Positions 20,511 to 32,833 of a stretch of DNA of 64,000 nucleotides are shown piece by piece; position 1 is the first letter of the stretch, and each line of letters starts with the position of its first letter. The stretch lies in contig CAXIWF010000934.1 in the NCBI GenBank assembly GCA_964036045.1, positions 62,001-126,000 of the forward strand, in the 5' to 3' direction. The position numbers were made by a program, and so were the translations under genes. The notes beneath the pieces were generated by a model, which saw nothing but the letters and a program-made list of their open reading frames with translations, made no database searches and had not been told where the DNA came from. Source of the stretch: Eutreptiella sp. 'Long Island Sound 2002' (lineage: Eukaryota > Euglenozoa > Euglenophyceae > Eutreptiales > Eutreptiaceae).

Positions 20511-21551
20511 GTTGGCGCGCTTTTCATTTCGTACGGGTTAGCCATCGGGATGCGCAGCCTTGATAGATCTATGGTTGTGTAGAAGATTGTGATATTGTAT
20601 TTTAAACTCACTAGGATATTGGGGACATCTGGGATGTTTCTCAAAATTGGTTAGGACAATTTGATCCCATACCTCATCTGCTATGGGTTTGACATTTTGG
20701 TAAGTTGTTGAGCATCGAATCATGCAGTACTTTGGCAGCCGCGGTTTTGTAGCACACAGGACACATGCAGTGTTCTGTTTCCAACAGACACGGGTATGTA
20801 CAAAATTTGTAACATCGTCACGCAACAAACTAGGATTTTTTGAACCGTGAAGTGGACCACTTCGACATTCCTTTTTGCGATAGTAATAGTGATACGTCTT
20901 TACTACCTGCAATATCACTGCGTCAAGATTTTTGCGGACAAAAGAGGTTGAGGAAAGTTGCAATAGTTATGATAATTTGTGGCTTACAGTTTAGAATGTA
21001 TTTCCTGCCTTTGAATTATGGCTAGATCGAGCATTTGGACCATTCATATATTCCCTCAAGGAGCTAGGGTTGTTGAGATTCCTCGTTCAGCAAATTTTTG
21101 AAATCCTTTTTAGCCTTTCCGTACAGGCCTATGCGGGTTACACAGAAGGATTTCCCGAAGGTATGTGGCATTGTAGAGGCATGTGCACATTTGGAATCTC
21201 TAAGATTCTTGTCCAGGAGGGGGGCGGGATGGTCTCAGCACACTCAGAGGAAGATCTAGCTCCTAAGAAGGTGCCATGGCGGCCATGTGCGAAAAACATG
21301 AGCTTCAATGAGACCTTTGTTCTGCACCATGGAAGTTTTTGGATACAGCTTGCAATAGACAGCACTGCGCACAAGACACAACACATTGCTCACAGCACGA
21401 CATGGTGCAAAGAATACAAAACAAAACTCCCAGCAAAGCTGACTAGAAGCCCAAAAAACAAGCTGTCCCCAGGACAACACTCTCCATACAGCGTATCACT
21501 GTGCACATCGATCGGCAACATCACCGAATGCAACAGATTGGAAAAAACATC
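20511..21551. repeat. 1.04-kb block before the fixed junction, copy 2
   Basis: Duplicate of 7973-9013 with CTTTCCGTAC for CTTTGCGTAC near 21115. Continues into cassette 2. Confidence 0.75.
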
Positions 21552-21568
21552 ACATGGCACAAATCATT

Positions 21569-21770
21569 GTCCGCGTCCGAACGGGCCAGCAACGAACAGA
21601 TTCGGCCGTTAAGCGCCGCACATGGGGCACAATCAGACAAAGATACCCTGCAAACGGGGAACCAGGGCCCAAGTAAGCAAGAAGCACACACAAATGGGCC
21701 GACAAAATGTGACCGCGGCCTCAACTGCGCGCATGCACCCCCCCACCCCACCCCACCCCATTGTCTCCTG
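21569..21770. repeat. Cassette-flanking direct repeat, left, cassette 2
   Basis: Partner of 22896-23100; same C-tract. Confidence 0.92.
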
Positions 21771-21977
21771 CGCACAAGGGACATGGACAAACCCTACTCC
21801 CCTAGGGGGGAGGGGCGGAAGGGGCGGGGCAGCGCATGCCGCGATACCACCAGGGAAGGAAGGGCAGGGTGTTACGCAAAGGGGAGGGACATGTGTGCGG
21901 ATGTGTGCGGAGTAAATGATGGGTGCTGAGCTTGAGCCTATGATCCGGACTCCAGTGGGAAGGACTTTGGTTTTGGA

Positions 21978-22078
21978 AGGAGATTGGCCCATTGGCCTCC
22001 ACAAAGTGGCGCTGAAAGCACCAAAGCTGCCTAGTAAGGAGCGAGTATATACCGAAAACAAATAGACACTCAGAAAGT
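21978..22078 (-). ncRNA. SL RNA gene, cassette 2 (variant leader)
   Basis: Leader 22078 down to 22053, donor GTATATACTCG and 3' hairpins as in cassette 1. Leader position 20 is G instead of T (base 22059), so the T8 tract reads TTTGTTTT. A functional gene would put a marked leader on mRNAs; it may equally be a decaying copy. Confidence 0.88.
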
Positions 22079-22664
22079 GTGCCTCCAAGAAGGGTGTGCG
22101 TAGCATAACGTCCTTGTGACAGCGCCCTTATGCGAACGCATTTTGGAAGGGGGGTTTTTCGGACCCCCCACCGCTCGTTAGGACCCCCCTCCCCCATAGC
22201 TCGACGCCACCGTCTCGGATTCGCAAAATGAGTGACGTTTTGGACTCAGCGACCCCGAAATAGGGGGGGTTTACTGTGTCAATAGCTCATTTTAGGATAT
22301 GGGTGACTATTACCGACTCGGTAGGCTCTGCCCGTTCCTCACCACGAATGGGGATACCCCTTTTGGGGTGGTGTTAGAGCAGGACCCCCTGGGGACCTAC
22401 ATGGGTAAACTAGTACCCCCCCCCCCTATTTTGATGTCGCTGAATCCGAATATCAACTCAGATTTGGCGGTTGGGGCGGTTATTACCGAGTTTTTGGTCG
22501 CGCGCGCGCTCCATTTGGACCCCCTCATATCTCGACGCCACTGTCTCAGATTCGAAAAAAAATTGCATTTTCGGAATCAGCGACCTCAAAATAGGGGGGG
22601 TCCAAAGATTTTCACGTCGATTTGGTACAATTTGCTATTTTTAGTACTTTCGGGGAGACTGTAT
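22079..22664. other. SL-5S intergenic spacer, cassette 2
   Basis: As cassette 1, with ACCTCAAAATAGGGGG and GTCCAAAG near 22585 in place of ACCTCGAAATAGGGGG and GTACAAAG. Confidence 0.8.
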
Positions 22665-22710
22665 ACTCGGTAGGATCTGCCTGTCTAGGAACGGGCAGAT
22701 CCTACCGAGT
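22665..22710 (-). other. Perfect 17-bp hairpin downstream of 5S, cassette 2
   Basis: Same stem and 12-nt loop as 10127-10172. Confidence 0.85.
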
Positions 22711-22720
22711 CAGGGGCAAT

Positions 22721-22726
22721 AAAAAA
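22721..22726 (-). terminator. RNA polymerase III terminator of 5S, cassette 2
   Basis: T6 on the minus strand directly after the 5S stem. Confidence 0.9.
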
Positions 22727-22844
22727 GCGTACAGCACCCAGTGTTCCCAAGTGGTCTCCCACCTCAGTACTAACTGGGCCTGACTAGGCTTAACTTCTGA
22801 AATCGGACGGGTTTAGGTGTGTTCCCAGTAGTATGGCTGTACGC
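22727..22844 (-). rRNA. 5S ribosomal RNA, cassette 2 (intact)
   Basis: Same 118-nt sequence as the cassette 1 gene; helix I, box A and box C regions are intact. Confidence 0.97.
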
Positions 22845-22895
22845 ATTCATCATGCGCGGACGCCCGGCTTGCGGGCGGGGAAAAGGGGGGGGGTG

Positions 22896-23100
22896 GACCG
22901 CATCCGAACGGGCCAGCAACGAACAGATTCGGCCGTTAAGAGCCGCACATGGGGCACAATCAGACAAAGATACCCTGCAAACGGGGAACCAGGGCCCAAG
23001 TAATGAAGAAGCACGCACAAATGGGCCGAGAAAATGTGACCGCGGCCTCAACTGCGCGCATGCCCCCCCCCCCCACCCCACCCCACCCCATTGTCTCCTG
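22896..23100. repeat. Cassette-flanking direct repeat, right, cassette 2
   Basis: Partner of 21569-21770, offset 1,327 bp. Confidence 0.92.
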
Positions 23101-23575
23101 TCTTTGTGGGCCATCTCTTCAGCTTGAGGTTTATGAACCTCTAGAGGAGACCTAGGACGTCACACTCATGCTGTCAGGCTCCATGATAATGCATAGACGT
23201 TGCCCTGGGGGGGTGCCTTGGGTTGCCGACTATCACTGAAAACAGCCATCCTGAAAAGGCCGAAAAGTTACGTAGTAGAACGGTGAAATTTGTACAAAAA
23301 AAAGGTTTGTGGGCCATCTCTTCAGCTTGAGGTTCAGGAACCTCTAGAGGACACCTAGGAGGTCACATTCATGCTGTCAGGCTCCATGACAATGCATCCA
23401 CGTTGCCCTGGGGGGGTGCCTTGAGTTGCCGACTATCACTGAAAACAACCATCCTTGGGGCCAGGGTTGGCTGCTGCCTTGGGCTTGGGTTCGGTCCCAT
23501 GTGCCTGAGTTTGCGTCCCAAATGAATGTATTGCCATGCAACACACATGAATGTTGTCCTCCATACCTCAATAGC
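23101..23575. repeat. Duplicated 150-bp element and flank, cassette 2
   Basis: As 10563-11037, with GGACGTCACACTC near 23156 for GGAGGTCACACTC. Confidence 0.85.
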
Positions 23576-24158
23576 ATGCCTATATGTCTACCCCAGCAAT
23601 GCCTGGCCCTTGTGAATGGGCTCCCACCCCCTGGAGATCCCTTGTTCAGGGAGAGTCCAGGGTGGTGGGTCAGGCTGCAGAGTGTAGGCCACAAACACAG
23701 AACGTGTTCCCATGTTTTTGTGCCCGAAAACTTGGAAGATTTTAGGAAATTGTTTTATGCCTATACGTCTACCCCAGCAATGCCTGGCCCTTGTGAATGG
23801 GCTCCCACCCCCTGGAGATCCCTTGTTCAGGGAGAGTCCAGAGTGGTGGGTCAGGCTGCAGAGTGTAGGCCACAAACACAGAATGTGTTCCCATGTTTTT
23901 GTGCCCGAAAACTTGGAAGATTTTAGGAAATTGTTTTATGCCTATATGTCTACCCCAGCAATGCCTGGCCCTTGTGAATGGGCTCCCACCCCCTGGAGAT
24001 CCCTTGTTCAGGGAGAGTCCAGAGTGGTGGGTCAGGCTGCAGAGTGTAGGCCACAAACACAGAATGTGTTCCCATGTTTTTGTGCCCGAAAACTTGGAAA
24101 ATTTTAGGGAATTGTTTTATGCCTATATGTCTACCCCAGCAATGCCTGGTCCTTGTGA
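23576..24158 (+). repeat. 181-bp tandem repeat, cassette 2 (3.2 units)
   Basis: Starts at 23576, 23757, 23938 and 24119; one unit more than cassette 1. The last unit ends at CTTGTGAATG, where a T-run and low-repeat sequence begin. Confidence 0.95.
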
Positions 24159-25013
24159 ATGTATTTTTTTTTGGGGACAGCAAATGAAAAAAACCGTCAA
24201 CTTCCTGTTTCCTGGAAAAAAATTACACGAAGGTACCACAAAAAAAATTCACAAAGGGTCATTCGCATCCCCAATGCCACCAGAATCGGCTGAGATTATG
24301 CACCCTGCTTTTTCCATTGCACCCGCACTGCTGTAGGAATTCGCACCACTTTGCACCCCTACTCCTACATGAATCCACTAATTTATTCAGAAATGCAACC
24401 AGAATTGAGTTCCAAACCCTAGCTTTCACAAATGCAAAAATGGGTTGAACACACATGCTGCCCCTACTCTCGCCAATACAAAAATTGTCTAATCATGCAT
24501 TCCATGCCCGTCCTGATTGTGTATCAAACATGTTGTTCTTGCATCGCATGCTTTTGCCAATGCACAAAGCTTTTAACTTGCAACCAATGCCTTATCAATT
24601 GAGGTTTTCCGCTTGCCCCTGCAAAAGACATGGCTTGAACATACAAATGTTTTGGTGTCTGTTGTTTGGTCATCATTTTTGCCAGCCAAGTCCTGTTGTA
24701 GCGAAGTGTGTTGCATCAATTCTGCTCCAAACTGCAATGGCATGTCCCCAACAACACTGGACTGTCTTGGCATCAGTGAAAGTAGGAGGAGGAAAAAACA
24801 AGCATTGTTCAATAGTGTCCACAAATAGAGCAAGCAATAGGGAACATTCCACACAGGCTCACCATGAAAAACACCACATATTTTGGAAAAAAATAGTCAT
24901 GCTGAACACTGGCAGCAAACATTGACCAAAATACAATGCACCAATTTTCCGACTTGTGCAGGCAGCAACGAAAATGTCATAGCAATTGGCCATGCCCGGA
25001 TGTATTTCTACAA

Positions 25014-25215
25014 GCGTCAGCGCGCTGTCTGTGTGTTCGTTGTGTGTCAGCGCGCATCATAGGTGTCCATTGGGTGTCAGCGCGCTGTCTGTGTGTGTCA
25101 GCGCGCTGTCTGTGTGTCACTTGTGTGTCAGCGCACTCTGTGTGTGTCACTTGTGTGTCACGCGCTCTCTGTGGTCATTTGTGTGTCAGCTCTGTGTGTC
25201 AGTTGTGTGTCAGCG
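25014..25215 (+). repeat. GTGTGTCAGCGCGCTGTCT minisatellite, copy 1
   Basis: Irregular repeats of GTCAGCGCGCTGTCTGTGTG and TGTGTCACTTGTGTGTCAG, unit about 18-25 bp. Confidence 0.9.
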
Positions 25216-26088
25216 AGTGCTCTATAGACTCTCACTAAGTTGACTTGGGGCGCTCTGATACATGGGCTTCACTCAAATGGGTATATATAGGGGTCGTACA
25301 TGGTGTATTCTGTAAGTGTATGAGTGCAAGTGTGGAAGTGTGTCCTTCAGGTTCGCTCTGGCGAAGGAGTTGACTGCACATGAGCAGCCAAAATAGGCTG
25401 ATTGACTTGAAATGGTGATGGATGATCACAAAGATGAAATTCTCTCAAAGAGTGAAAAATGACCAAAATCGACCCAAAACTCACCTCGAAAACACCCAGG
25501 CGCACTCGGAGTGCCCCAGCAGCGCCGTGGCGAACGACGGAGGGCGTCGCCACGCGTCGCAGCTGTCGCTTGCGACCGATCCTGCCAAAAATGGCACATT
25601 TGGCCAGAAACAGGCCAAAAAGGTCTAAAAACCCAAAATGGGCCAGGATGAAGCCCTGAAACTGGGCAAGACGCTGGAAGAGAGCCGTCGACACACAATA
25701 CCAGTGTTGACGAGTGCCACGAACGCACTCGCGCGTCGAAAAGCTACGACAAGCGTCGCCGACAGAAAAAGAGAGCAAAATTTGAAAATTTGCAAAATTG
25801 AAGAATTGAAACAGAATTAGCTGCTACAGGTGGCGCAGGACAGTCAAACGCTGTCAGCGCAGCGTAGAGCGTCACGTTGTGAGCGCCGTAACCCTGTCCG
25901 AGCGCGTCGCCAGGGAACAGGGACTCTGATTCGCAACAAAATATCAAAATCCAACTTCAAACTTCAAAATTGCTTCAAGAACACCAAAATGAGAGAAACA
26001 AACACCTTGTGGACCTGTACTGTACTCCCCAAATTCCAACAAAAGGTAACAAACCAGGACTTCGTTCATTTGAATACGATGTCTCCAC

Positions 26089-26142
26089 TCGCGCTGTCTG
26101 TGTGTTCGTTGTGTGTCAGCGCGCTCTGTGTGTGTCAGTTGT
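26089..26142 (+). repeat. Second patch of the GTCAGCGCGCTGT minisatellite, copy 1
   Basis: Short array (GCGCTGTCTGTGTGTTCG, TTGTGTGTCAGCGCGCTC) about 0.9 kb from the first patch. Confidence 0.85.
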
Positions 26143-26454
26143 GCAACACAACAGTTATGATGCAGGTTGACACGGAAACCGCACAACTCTTTCTCGAAAT
26201 CAAGGCAAAATGTTCGGGGACTCCACAATGGTGAAATGTGGCCAACGACCAAAAGATTCACCCATTCACGGACCGTGGGGTAGGAGAGGCACAGGACAGG
26301 GGGGGGTTGATATTACCAACGGCTGCTTTGCTGTGGCGTCCATGTACGGCACCCGTTTCTTGACGGCAGCAGGATGAACGAAAGAGCGATCAGCTGCAGC
26401 ATACAAATTGCGCAAACGCACCAGTTCAGCACTTCTTGGGTTACCGTGTCCATT

Positions 26455-26492
26455 GCGACCTACTTTTTGGGCATGTCCAAAAAAAAGGTCGC
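26455..26492. other. Near-perfect hairpin GCGACC...GGTCGC, copy 1
   Basis: Arms GCGACCTACTTTTTGG and CCAAAAAAAAGGTCGC pair at 14 of 16 positions around GCATGT. Confidence 0.8.
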
Positions 26493-26524
26493 AGTTGCAA
26501 TGTGCCCCGCGAGTTGAGCAACTG

Positions 26525-26573
26525 TTATCCGCAGAAATGCGTTTTTCTGCGGATAAGGGCTTATCCGCAGAAA
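26525..26573. other. Triple TTATCCGCAGAAA hairpin, copy 1
   Basis: TTATCCGCAGAAA (26525-26537) pairs perfectly with TTTCTGCGGATAA (26544-26556), and the same left arm is repeated at 26561-26573, so two alternative hairpins can form. Confidence 0.85.
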
Positions 26574-26766
26574 TGTCTGCGGCGGTCGGCTTTCTGGCAG
26601 AACAAAGCGAAATTGAGCAGATTTTTTGGGGAAATGCCAGATTAGAGCTGTCTGTACTGGTCACTGCCTGTTGGATGACATGCCTGAACACAAATTTTAT
26701 TCTGTTTCTGAATTGCAGAATTTTTGGGTGAGTTCTCACTATGCCACCCATTAGAAGAAAGATCAT

Positions 26767-27826
26767 TGTGAATGTGAGCACATTGGGGGGGTTGTAGGAA
26801 AGTGTAGGTATGGCGTGTTGATGCGGATGGGGGAGGGGTGGGTGTTTTTGAATGGGGTGTTGGGACATGAAAGGGCGAGGTACGGTGGCCTGTGTGGGGT
26901 TGGGTGGGTGCAGTGGGATGCAAATGTGAATGCGAGCACATACGGGGGGTCGCACGAAAGTGTAGGTATGGCGTGTTGATGCGGATGAAGGAGGGGTGGG
27001 TGTTTTTGAATGGGGTGTTGGGACATGAAAGGGCGGGGTACGGTGGCCTGTGCCGGGTTGGGTGGATGCGGTGGGATGCAAATGTGAATGTGAGCACATT
27101 TGGGGGGTTGCACGAAAGTGTAGGTATGCCGTGTTGAGGCGGATGGGGGAGGGGTGGGTGTTTTTGAATGGGGTGTTGGAACATGAAATGGCGGGGTACC
27201 GTGGCCTGTGCCGGGTTGGGTGGATGCGCTGGGATGCAAATGTGAATGTGAGCACATTGGGAGGGTTGCAAGAAAGTGCAGGTATGGCGTGTTGATGCGG
27301 ATGGGGGAGGGGTGGGTGTTTTTGAATGGGGTGTTGGAACACGAAAGGGCGAGGTACGGTGGCCTTTGTGGGGTTGGGTGGGTGCAGTGGGATGCAAATG
27401 TGAATGTGAGCACATACGGGGGGTCGCACGAAAGTGTAGGTATGGCGTGTTGATGCGGATGGAGGAGGGGTGGGTGTTTTTGAATGGGGTGTTGGGACAT
27501 GAAAGGGCGGGGTACGGTGGCCTGTGTGGGGTTGGGTGGATGCGGTGGGATGCAAATGTGAATGTGAGCACATTTCGGGGGTTGCACGAAAGTGTAGGTA
27601 TGCCGCGTTGAGGCGGATGGGGGAGGGGTGGGTGTTTTTGAATGGGGTGTTGGAACATGAAATGGCGGGGTACCGTGGCCTGTGCCGGGTTGGGTGGATG
27701 CGGTGGGATGCAAATGTGAATGTAAGCACATTGGGGGGGTTGTAGGAAAGTGTAGGTATGGCGTGTTGATGCGGATGGGGGAGGGGTGGGTGTTTTTGAA
27801 TGGGTCGTTGGAACATGAAAGGGCGA
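26767..27826 (+). repeat. 158-bp satellite array A8 (6.7 units)
   Basis: Begins inside a unit after the low-repeat region. Carries GGCCTTTGTGG near 27361, also in A18. Confidence 0.95.
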
Positions 27827-28111
27827 TGCTGCCATGGACATCTGAACTGGCTTTGCCAGGCAAAAACATTTCCAGCCGCGGTGGCTCCATTAAGGTCCAC
27901 CGCTCGCTAGTAAAATTGGGGTAAAAATCGGCTATGTTTTTCGCTACACAGAGGGGGTGCTGGTTGTACCATGCACTGCACCACGGCCTCCTAACATCTT
28001 TGCAATGAGGTGCACTCCACAGCTGCCCTCCCCTCGATCATTACATCACATTCCAAGCCATAGTTGCTCACCCGGGATGCTCCCCTTGCTGGTCTCTCTG
28101 GTGATTACCAC
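27827..28111 (+). repeat. J module, copy J6
   Basis: Standard borders; CCTCGATC variant. Confidence 0.92.
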
Positions 28112-28979
28112 AAGTGTAGGTACGGCGTGTTGATGCGGATGCTGGTGTGTGGTTCTTTTTGAATGGGTTGTTGGGACATGAAAGGGCGGGGTACGGTGGC
28201 CTGTGTGGAATTGGATGGGTGCGGTGGGATGTAAATGTGAATGTGAGCCCATTTGGGGGGTTGCACGAAAGTGTAGGTATGCCGTGTTGAGGCGGATGGG
28301 GGAGGGGTGGGTGTTTTTGAATGGGGTGTTGGAACATGAAATGGCGGGGTACCGTGGCCTGTGCCGGGTTGGGTGGATGCGCTGGGATGCAAATGTGAAT
28401 GTGAGCACATTGGGAGGGTTGCAAGAAAGTGCAGGTATGGCGTGTTGATGCGGATGGGGGAGGGGTGGGTGTTTTTGAATGGGGTGTTGGAACACGAAAG
28501 GGCGAGGTACGGTGGCCTGTGTGGGGTTGGGTGGGTGCAGTGGGATGCAAATGTGAATGTGAGCACATACGGGGGGTCGCACGAAAGTGTAGGTATGGCG
28601 TGTTGATGCGGATGGAGGAGGGGTGGGTGTTTTTGAATGGGGTGTTGGGACATGAAAGGGCGGGGTACGGTGGCCTGTGTGGGGTTGGGTGGATGCGGTG
28701 GGATGCAAATGTGAATGTGAGCACATTTCGGGGGTTGCACGAAAGTGTAGGTATGCCGCGTTGAGGCGGATGGGGGAGGGGTGGGTGTTTTTGAATGGGG
28801 TGTTGGAACATGAAATGGCGGGGTACCGTGGCCTGTGCCGGGTTGGGTGGATGCGGTGGGATGCAAATGTGAATGTAAGCACATTGGGGGGGTTGTAGGA
28901 AAGTGTAGGTATGGCGTGTTGATGCGGATGGGGGAGGGGTGGGTGTTTTTGAATGGGTCGTTGGAACATGAAAGGGCGA
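28112..28979 (+). repeat. 158-bp satellite array A9 (5.5 units)
   Basis: 868-bp class; private change GAGCCCATTTGG near 28245, shared with A19. Confidence 0.95.
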
Positions 28980-29264
28980 TGCTGCCATGGACATCTGAAC
29001 TGGCTTTGCCAGGCAAAAACATTTCCAGCCGCGGTGGCTCCATTAAGGTCCACCGCTCGGTAGTAAAATTGGGGTAAAAATCGGCTATGTTTTTCGCTAC
29101 ACAGAGGGGGTGCTGGTTGTACCATGCACTGCACCACGGCCTCCTAACATCTTTGCAATGAGGTGCACTCCACAGCTGCCCTCCCCTCGATCATTACATC
29201 ACATTCCAAGCCATAGTTGCTCACCCGGGATGCTCCCCTTGCTGGTCTCTCTGGTGATTACCAC
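28980..29264 (+). repeat. J module, copy J7
   Basis: Standard borders; has CGCTCGGTAGTAAAA instead of CGCTCGCTAGTAAAA, shared with J14. Confidence 0.92.
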
Positions 29265-31395
29265 AAGTGTAGGTACGGCGTGTTGATGCGGATGCTGGTG
29301 TGTGGTTCTTTTTGAATGGGTTGTTGGGACATGAAAGGGCGGGGTACGGTGGCCTGTGTGGAATTGGATGGGTGCGGTGGGATGCAAATGTGAATGTGAG
29401 CACATTTGGGGGGTTGCACGAAAGTGTAGGTATGGCGTGTTGATGCGGATGGGGGAGGGGTGGGTGTTTTTGAATGGGGTGTTGGGACATGAAAGGGCGG
29501 GGTACGGTGGCCTGTGCCGGGTTGGGTGGATGCGGTGGGATGCAAATGTGAATGTGAGCACATTGGGGGGGTTGCAAGAAAGTGCAGGTATGGCGTGTTG
29601 ATGCGGATGGGGGAGGGGTGGGTGTTTTTGAATGGGGTGTTGGAACACGAAAGGGCGAGGTACGGTGGCCTGTGTGGGGTTGGGTGGGTGCAGTGGGATG
29701 CAAATGTGAATGTGAGCACATACGGGGGGTCGCACGAAAGTGTAGGTATGGCGTGTTGATGCGGATGGAGGAGGGGTGGGTGTTTTTGAATGGGGTGTTG
29801 GGACATGAAAGGGCGGGGTACGGTGGCCTGTGTGGGGTTGGGTGGATGCGGTGGGATGCAAATGTGAATGTGAGCACATTTGGGGGGTTGCAAGAAAGTG
29901 TAGGTATGGCGTGTTGATGCGGATGGGGGAGGGGTGGGTGTTTTTGAATGGGGTGTTGGGATATGAAAGGGCGAGGTACGGTGGCCTGTGTGGGGTTGGG
30001 TGGGTGCAGTGGGATGCAAATGTGAATGCGAGCACATACGGGGGGTCGCACGAAAGTGTAGGTATGGCGTGTTGATGCGGATGAGGGATGGGTGGGTGTT
30101 TTTGAATGGGGTGTTGGGACATGAAAGGGCGGGGTACGGTGGCCTGTGTGGGGTTGGGTGGATGCGGTGGGATGCAAATGTGAATGTGAGCACATTTGGG
30201 GGGTTGCACGAAAGTGTAGGTATGCCGTGTTGAGGCGGATGGGGGAGGGGTGGGTGTTTTTGAATAGGTGTTGGAACATGAAATGGCGGGGTACCGTGGC
30301 CTGTGCCGGGTTGGGTGGATGCGATGGGATGCAAATGTGAATGTGAGCACATTGGGAGGGTTGCAAGAAAGTGCAGGTATGGCGTGTTGATGCGGATGGG
30401 GGAGGGGTGGGTGTTTTTGAATGGGGTGTTGGAACATGAAACGGCGGGGTACCGTGGCCTGTGCCGGGTTGGGTGGATGCGGTGGGATGCAAATGTGAAT
30501 CCCAGCACATTTGGGGGGTTGCACGAAAGTGTAGGTATGCCGTGTTGAGGCGGATGGGGGAGGGGTGGGTGTTTTTGAATGGGGTGTTGGGACATGAAAG
30601 GGCGGGGTACGGTTGCCTGTGTGGGGTTGGGTGGATGCGGTGGGATGCAAATGTGAATGTGAGCACATTTGGGGGGTTGCACGAAAGTGTAGGTATGCCG
30701 TGTTGAGGCGGATGGGGGAGGGGTGGGTGTTTTTGAATGGGGTGTTGGAACATGAAATGGCGGGGTACCGTGGCCTGTGCCGGGTTGGGTGGATGCGGTG
30801 GGATGCAAATGTGAATGTGAGCACATTGGGGGGGTTGTAGGAAAGTGTAGGTATGGCGTGTTGATGCGGATGGGGGAGGGGTGGGTGTTTTTGAATGGGG
30901 TGTTGGGACATGAAAGGGCGAGGTACGGTGGCCTGTGTGGGGTTGGGTGGGTGCAGTGGGATGCAAATGTGAATGCGAGCACATACGGGGGGTCGCACGA
31001 AAGTGTAGGTATGGCGTGTTGATGCGGATGAAGGAGGGGTGGGTGTTTTTTAATGGGGTGTTGGGACATGAAAGGGCGGGGTACGGTGGCCTGTGCCGGG
31101 TTGGGTGGATGCGGTGGGATGCAAATGTGAATGTGAGCACATTTGGGGGGTTGCACGAAAGTGTAGGTATGCCGCGTTGAGGCGGATGGGGGAGGGGTGG
31201 GTGTTTTTGAATGGGGTGTTGGAACATGAAATGGCGGGGTACCGTGGCCTGTGCCGGGTTGGGTGGATGCGGTGGGATGCAAATGTGAATGTAAGCACAT
31301 TGGAGGGGTTGTAGGAAAGTGTAGGTATGGCGTGTTGATGCGGATGGGGGAGGGGTGGGTGTTTTTGAATGGGTCGTTGGAACATGAAAGGGCGA
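29265..31395 (+). repeat. 158-bp satellite array A10 (13.5 units)
   Basis: 2,131-bp class; private TTTTTTAATGGGG near 31047 shared with A20; one-base deletion near 30263. Confidence 0.96.
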
Positions 31396-31680
31396 TGCTG
31401 CCATGGACATCTGAACTGGCTTTGCCAGGCAAAAACATTTCCAGCCGCGGTGGCTCCATTAAGGTCCACCGCTCGCTAGTAAAATTGGGGTAAAAATCGG
31501 CTATGTTTTTCGCTACACAGAGGGGGTGCTGGTTGTACCATGCACTGCACCACGGCCTCCTAACATCTTTGCAATGAGGTGCACTCCACAGCTGCCCTCC
31601 CCTCTATCATTACATCACATTCCAAGCCATAGTTGCTCACCCGGGATGCTCCCCTTGCTGGTCTCTCTGGTGATTACCAC
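31396..31680 (+). repeat. J module, copy J8
   Basis: Standard borders; CCTCTATC variant. Confidence 0.92.
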
Positions 31681-32548
31681 AAGTGTAGGTACGGCGTGTT
31701 GATGCGGATGCTGGTGTGTGGTTCTTTTTGAATGGGTTGTTGGGACATGAAAGGGCGGGGTACGGTGGCCTGTGTGGAATTGGATGGGTGCGGTGGGATG
31801 TAAATGTGAATGTGAGCACATTTGGGGGGTTGCACGAAAGTGTAGGTATGCCGTGTTGAGGCGGATGGGGGAGGGGTGGGTGTTTTTGAATGGGGTGTTG
31901 GAACATGAAATGGCGGGGTACCGTGGCCTGTGCCGGGTTTGGTGGATGCGCTGGGATGCAAATGTGAATGTGAGCACATTGGGAGGGTTGCAAGAAAGTG
32001 CAGGTATGGCGTGTTGATGCGGATGGGGGAGGGGTGGGTGTTTTTGAATGGGGTGTTGGAACACGAAAGGGCGAGGTACGGTGGCCTGTGTGGGGTTGGG
32101 TGGGTGCAGTGGGATGCAAATGTGAATGTGAGCACATACGGGGGGTCGCACGAAAGTGTAGGTATGGCGTGTTGATGCGGATGGAGGAGGGGTGGGTGTT
32201 TTTGAATGGGGTGTTGGGACATGAAAGGGCGGGGTACGGTGGCCTGTGTGGGGTTGGGTGGATGCGGTGGGATGCAAATGTGAATGTGAGCACATTTGGG
32301 GGGTTGCACGAAAGTGTAGGTATGCCGCGTTGAGGCGGATGGGGGAGGGGTGGGTGTTTTTGAATGGGGTGTTGGAACATGAAATGGCGGGGTACCGTGG
32401 CCTGTGCCGGGTTGGGTGGATGCGGTGGGATGCAAATGTGAATGTAAGCACATTGGGGGGGTTGTAGGAAAGTGTAGGTATGGCGTGTTGATGCGGATGG
32501 GGGAGGGGTGGGTGTTTTTGAATGGGTCGTTGGAACATGAAAGGGCGA
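31681..32548 (+). repeat. 158-bp satellite array A11 (5.5 units)
   Basis: 868-bp class; CCGGGTTTGGTGG near 31934, shared with A21. Confidence 0.95.
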
Positions 32549-32833
32549 TGCTGCCATGGACATCTGAACTGGCTTTGCCAGGCAAAAACATTTCCAGCCG
32601 CGGTGGCTCCATTAAGGTCCACCGCTCGCTAGTAAAATTGGGGTAAAAATCGGCTATGTTTTTCGCTACACAGAGGGGGTGCTGGTTGTACCATGCACTG
32701 CACCACGGCCTCCTAACATCTTTGCAATGAGGTGCACTCCACAGCTGCCCTCCCCTCGATCATTACATCACATTCCAAGCCATAGTTGCTCACCCGGGAT
32801 GCTCCCCTTGCTGGTCTCTCTGGTGATTACCAC
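32549..32833 (+). repeat. J module, copy J9
   Basis: Standard borders; left arm of the foldback with J' at 33071. Confidence 0.92.

Larger units (their letters stand above)
24159..26766. other. 2.6-kb low-repeat region, copy 1
   Basis: The least repetitive stretch of the window. It begins with T9 and A-rich runs (ACAAAAAAAATTCAC), has ordinary unique sequence to about 25010, a GTGTGTCAGCGCGCTGT minisatellite, a GC-rich part rich in GCGTCGC words (25490-25930), a second minisatellite patch and two hairpins near its right end. Frames reach 156 codons on either strand but overlap each other, and I recognise none. The tail joins satellite at ATCAT|TGTGAATG. Confidence 0.7.

Noticed and set aside
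26266-26760. Minus-strand tail joined to satellite frames, ending in a plausible-looking basic protein segment
   Set aside because: It is an in-frame extension of the satellite frame with no start of its own, passes through hairpins, and matches no family I know.
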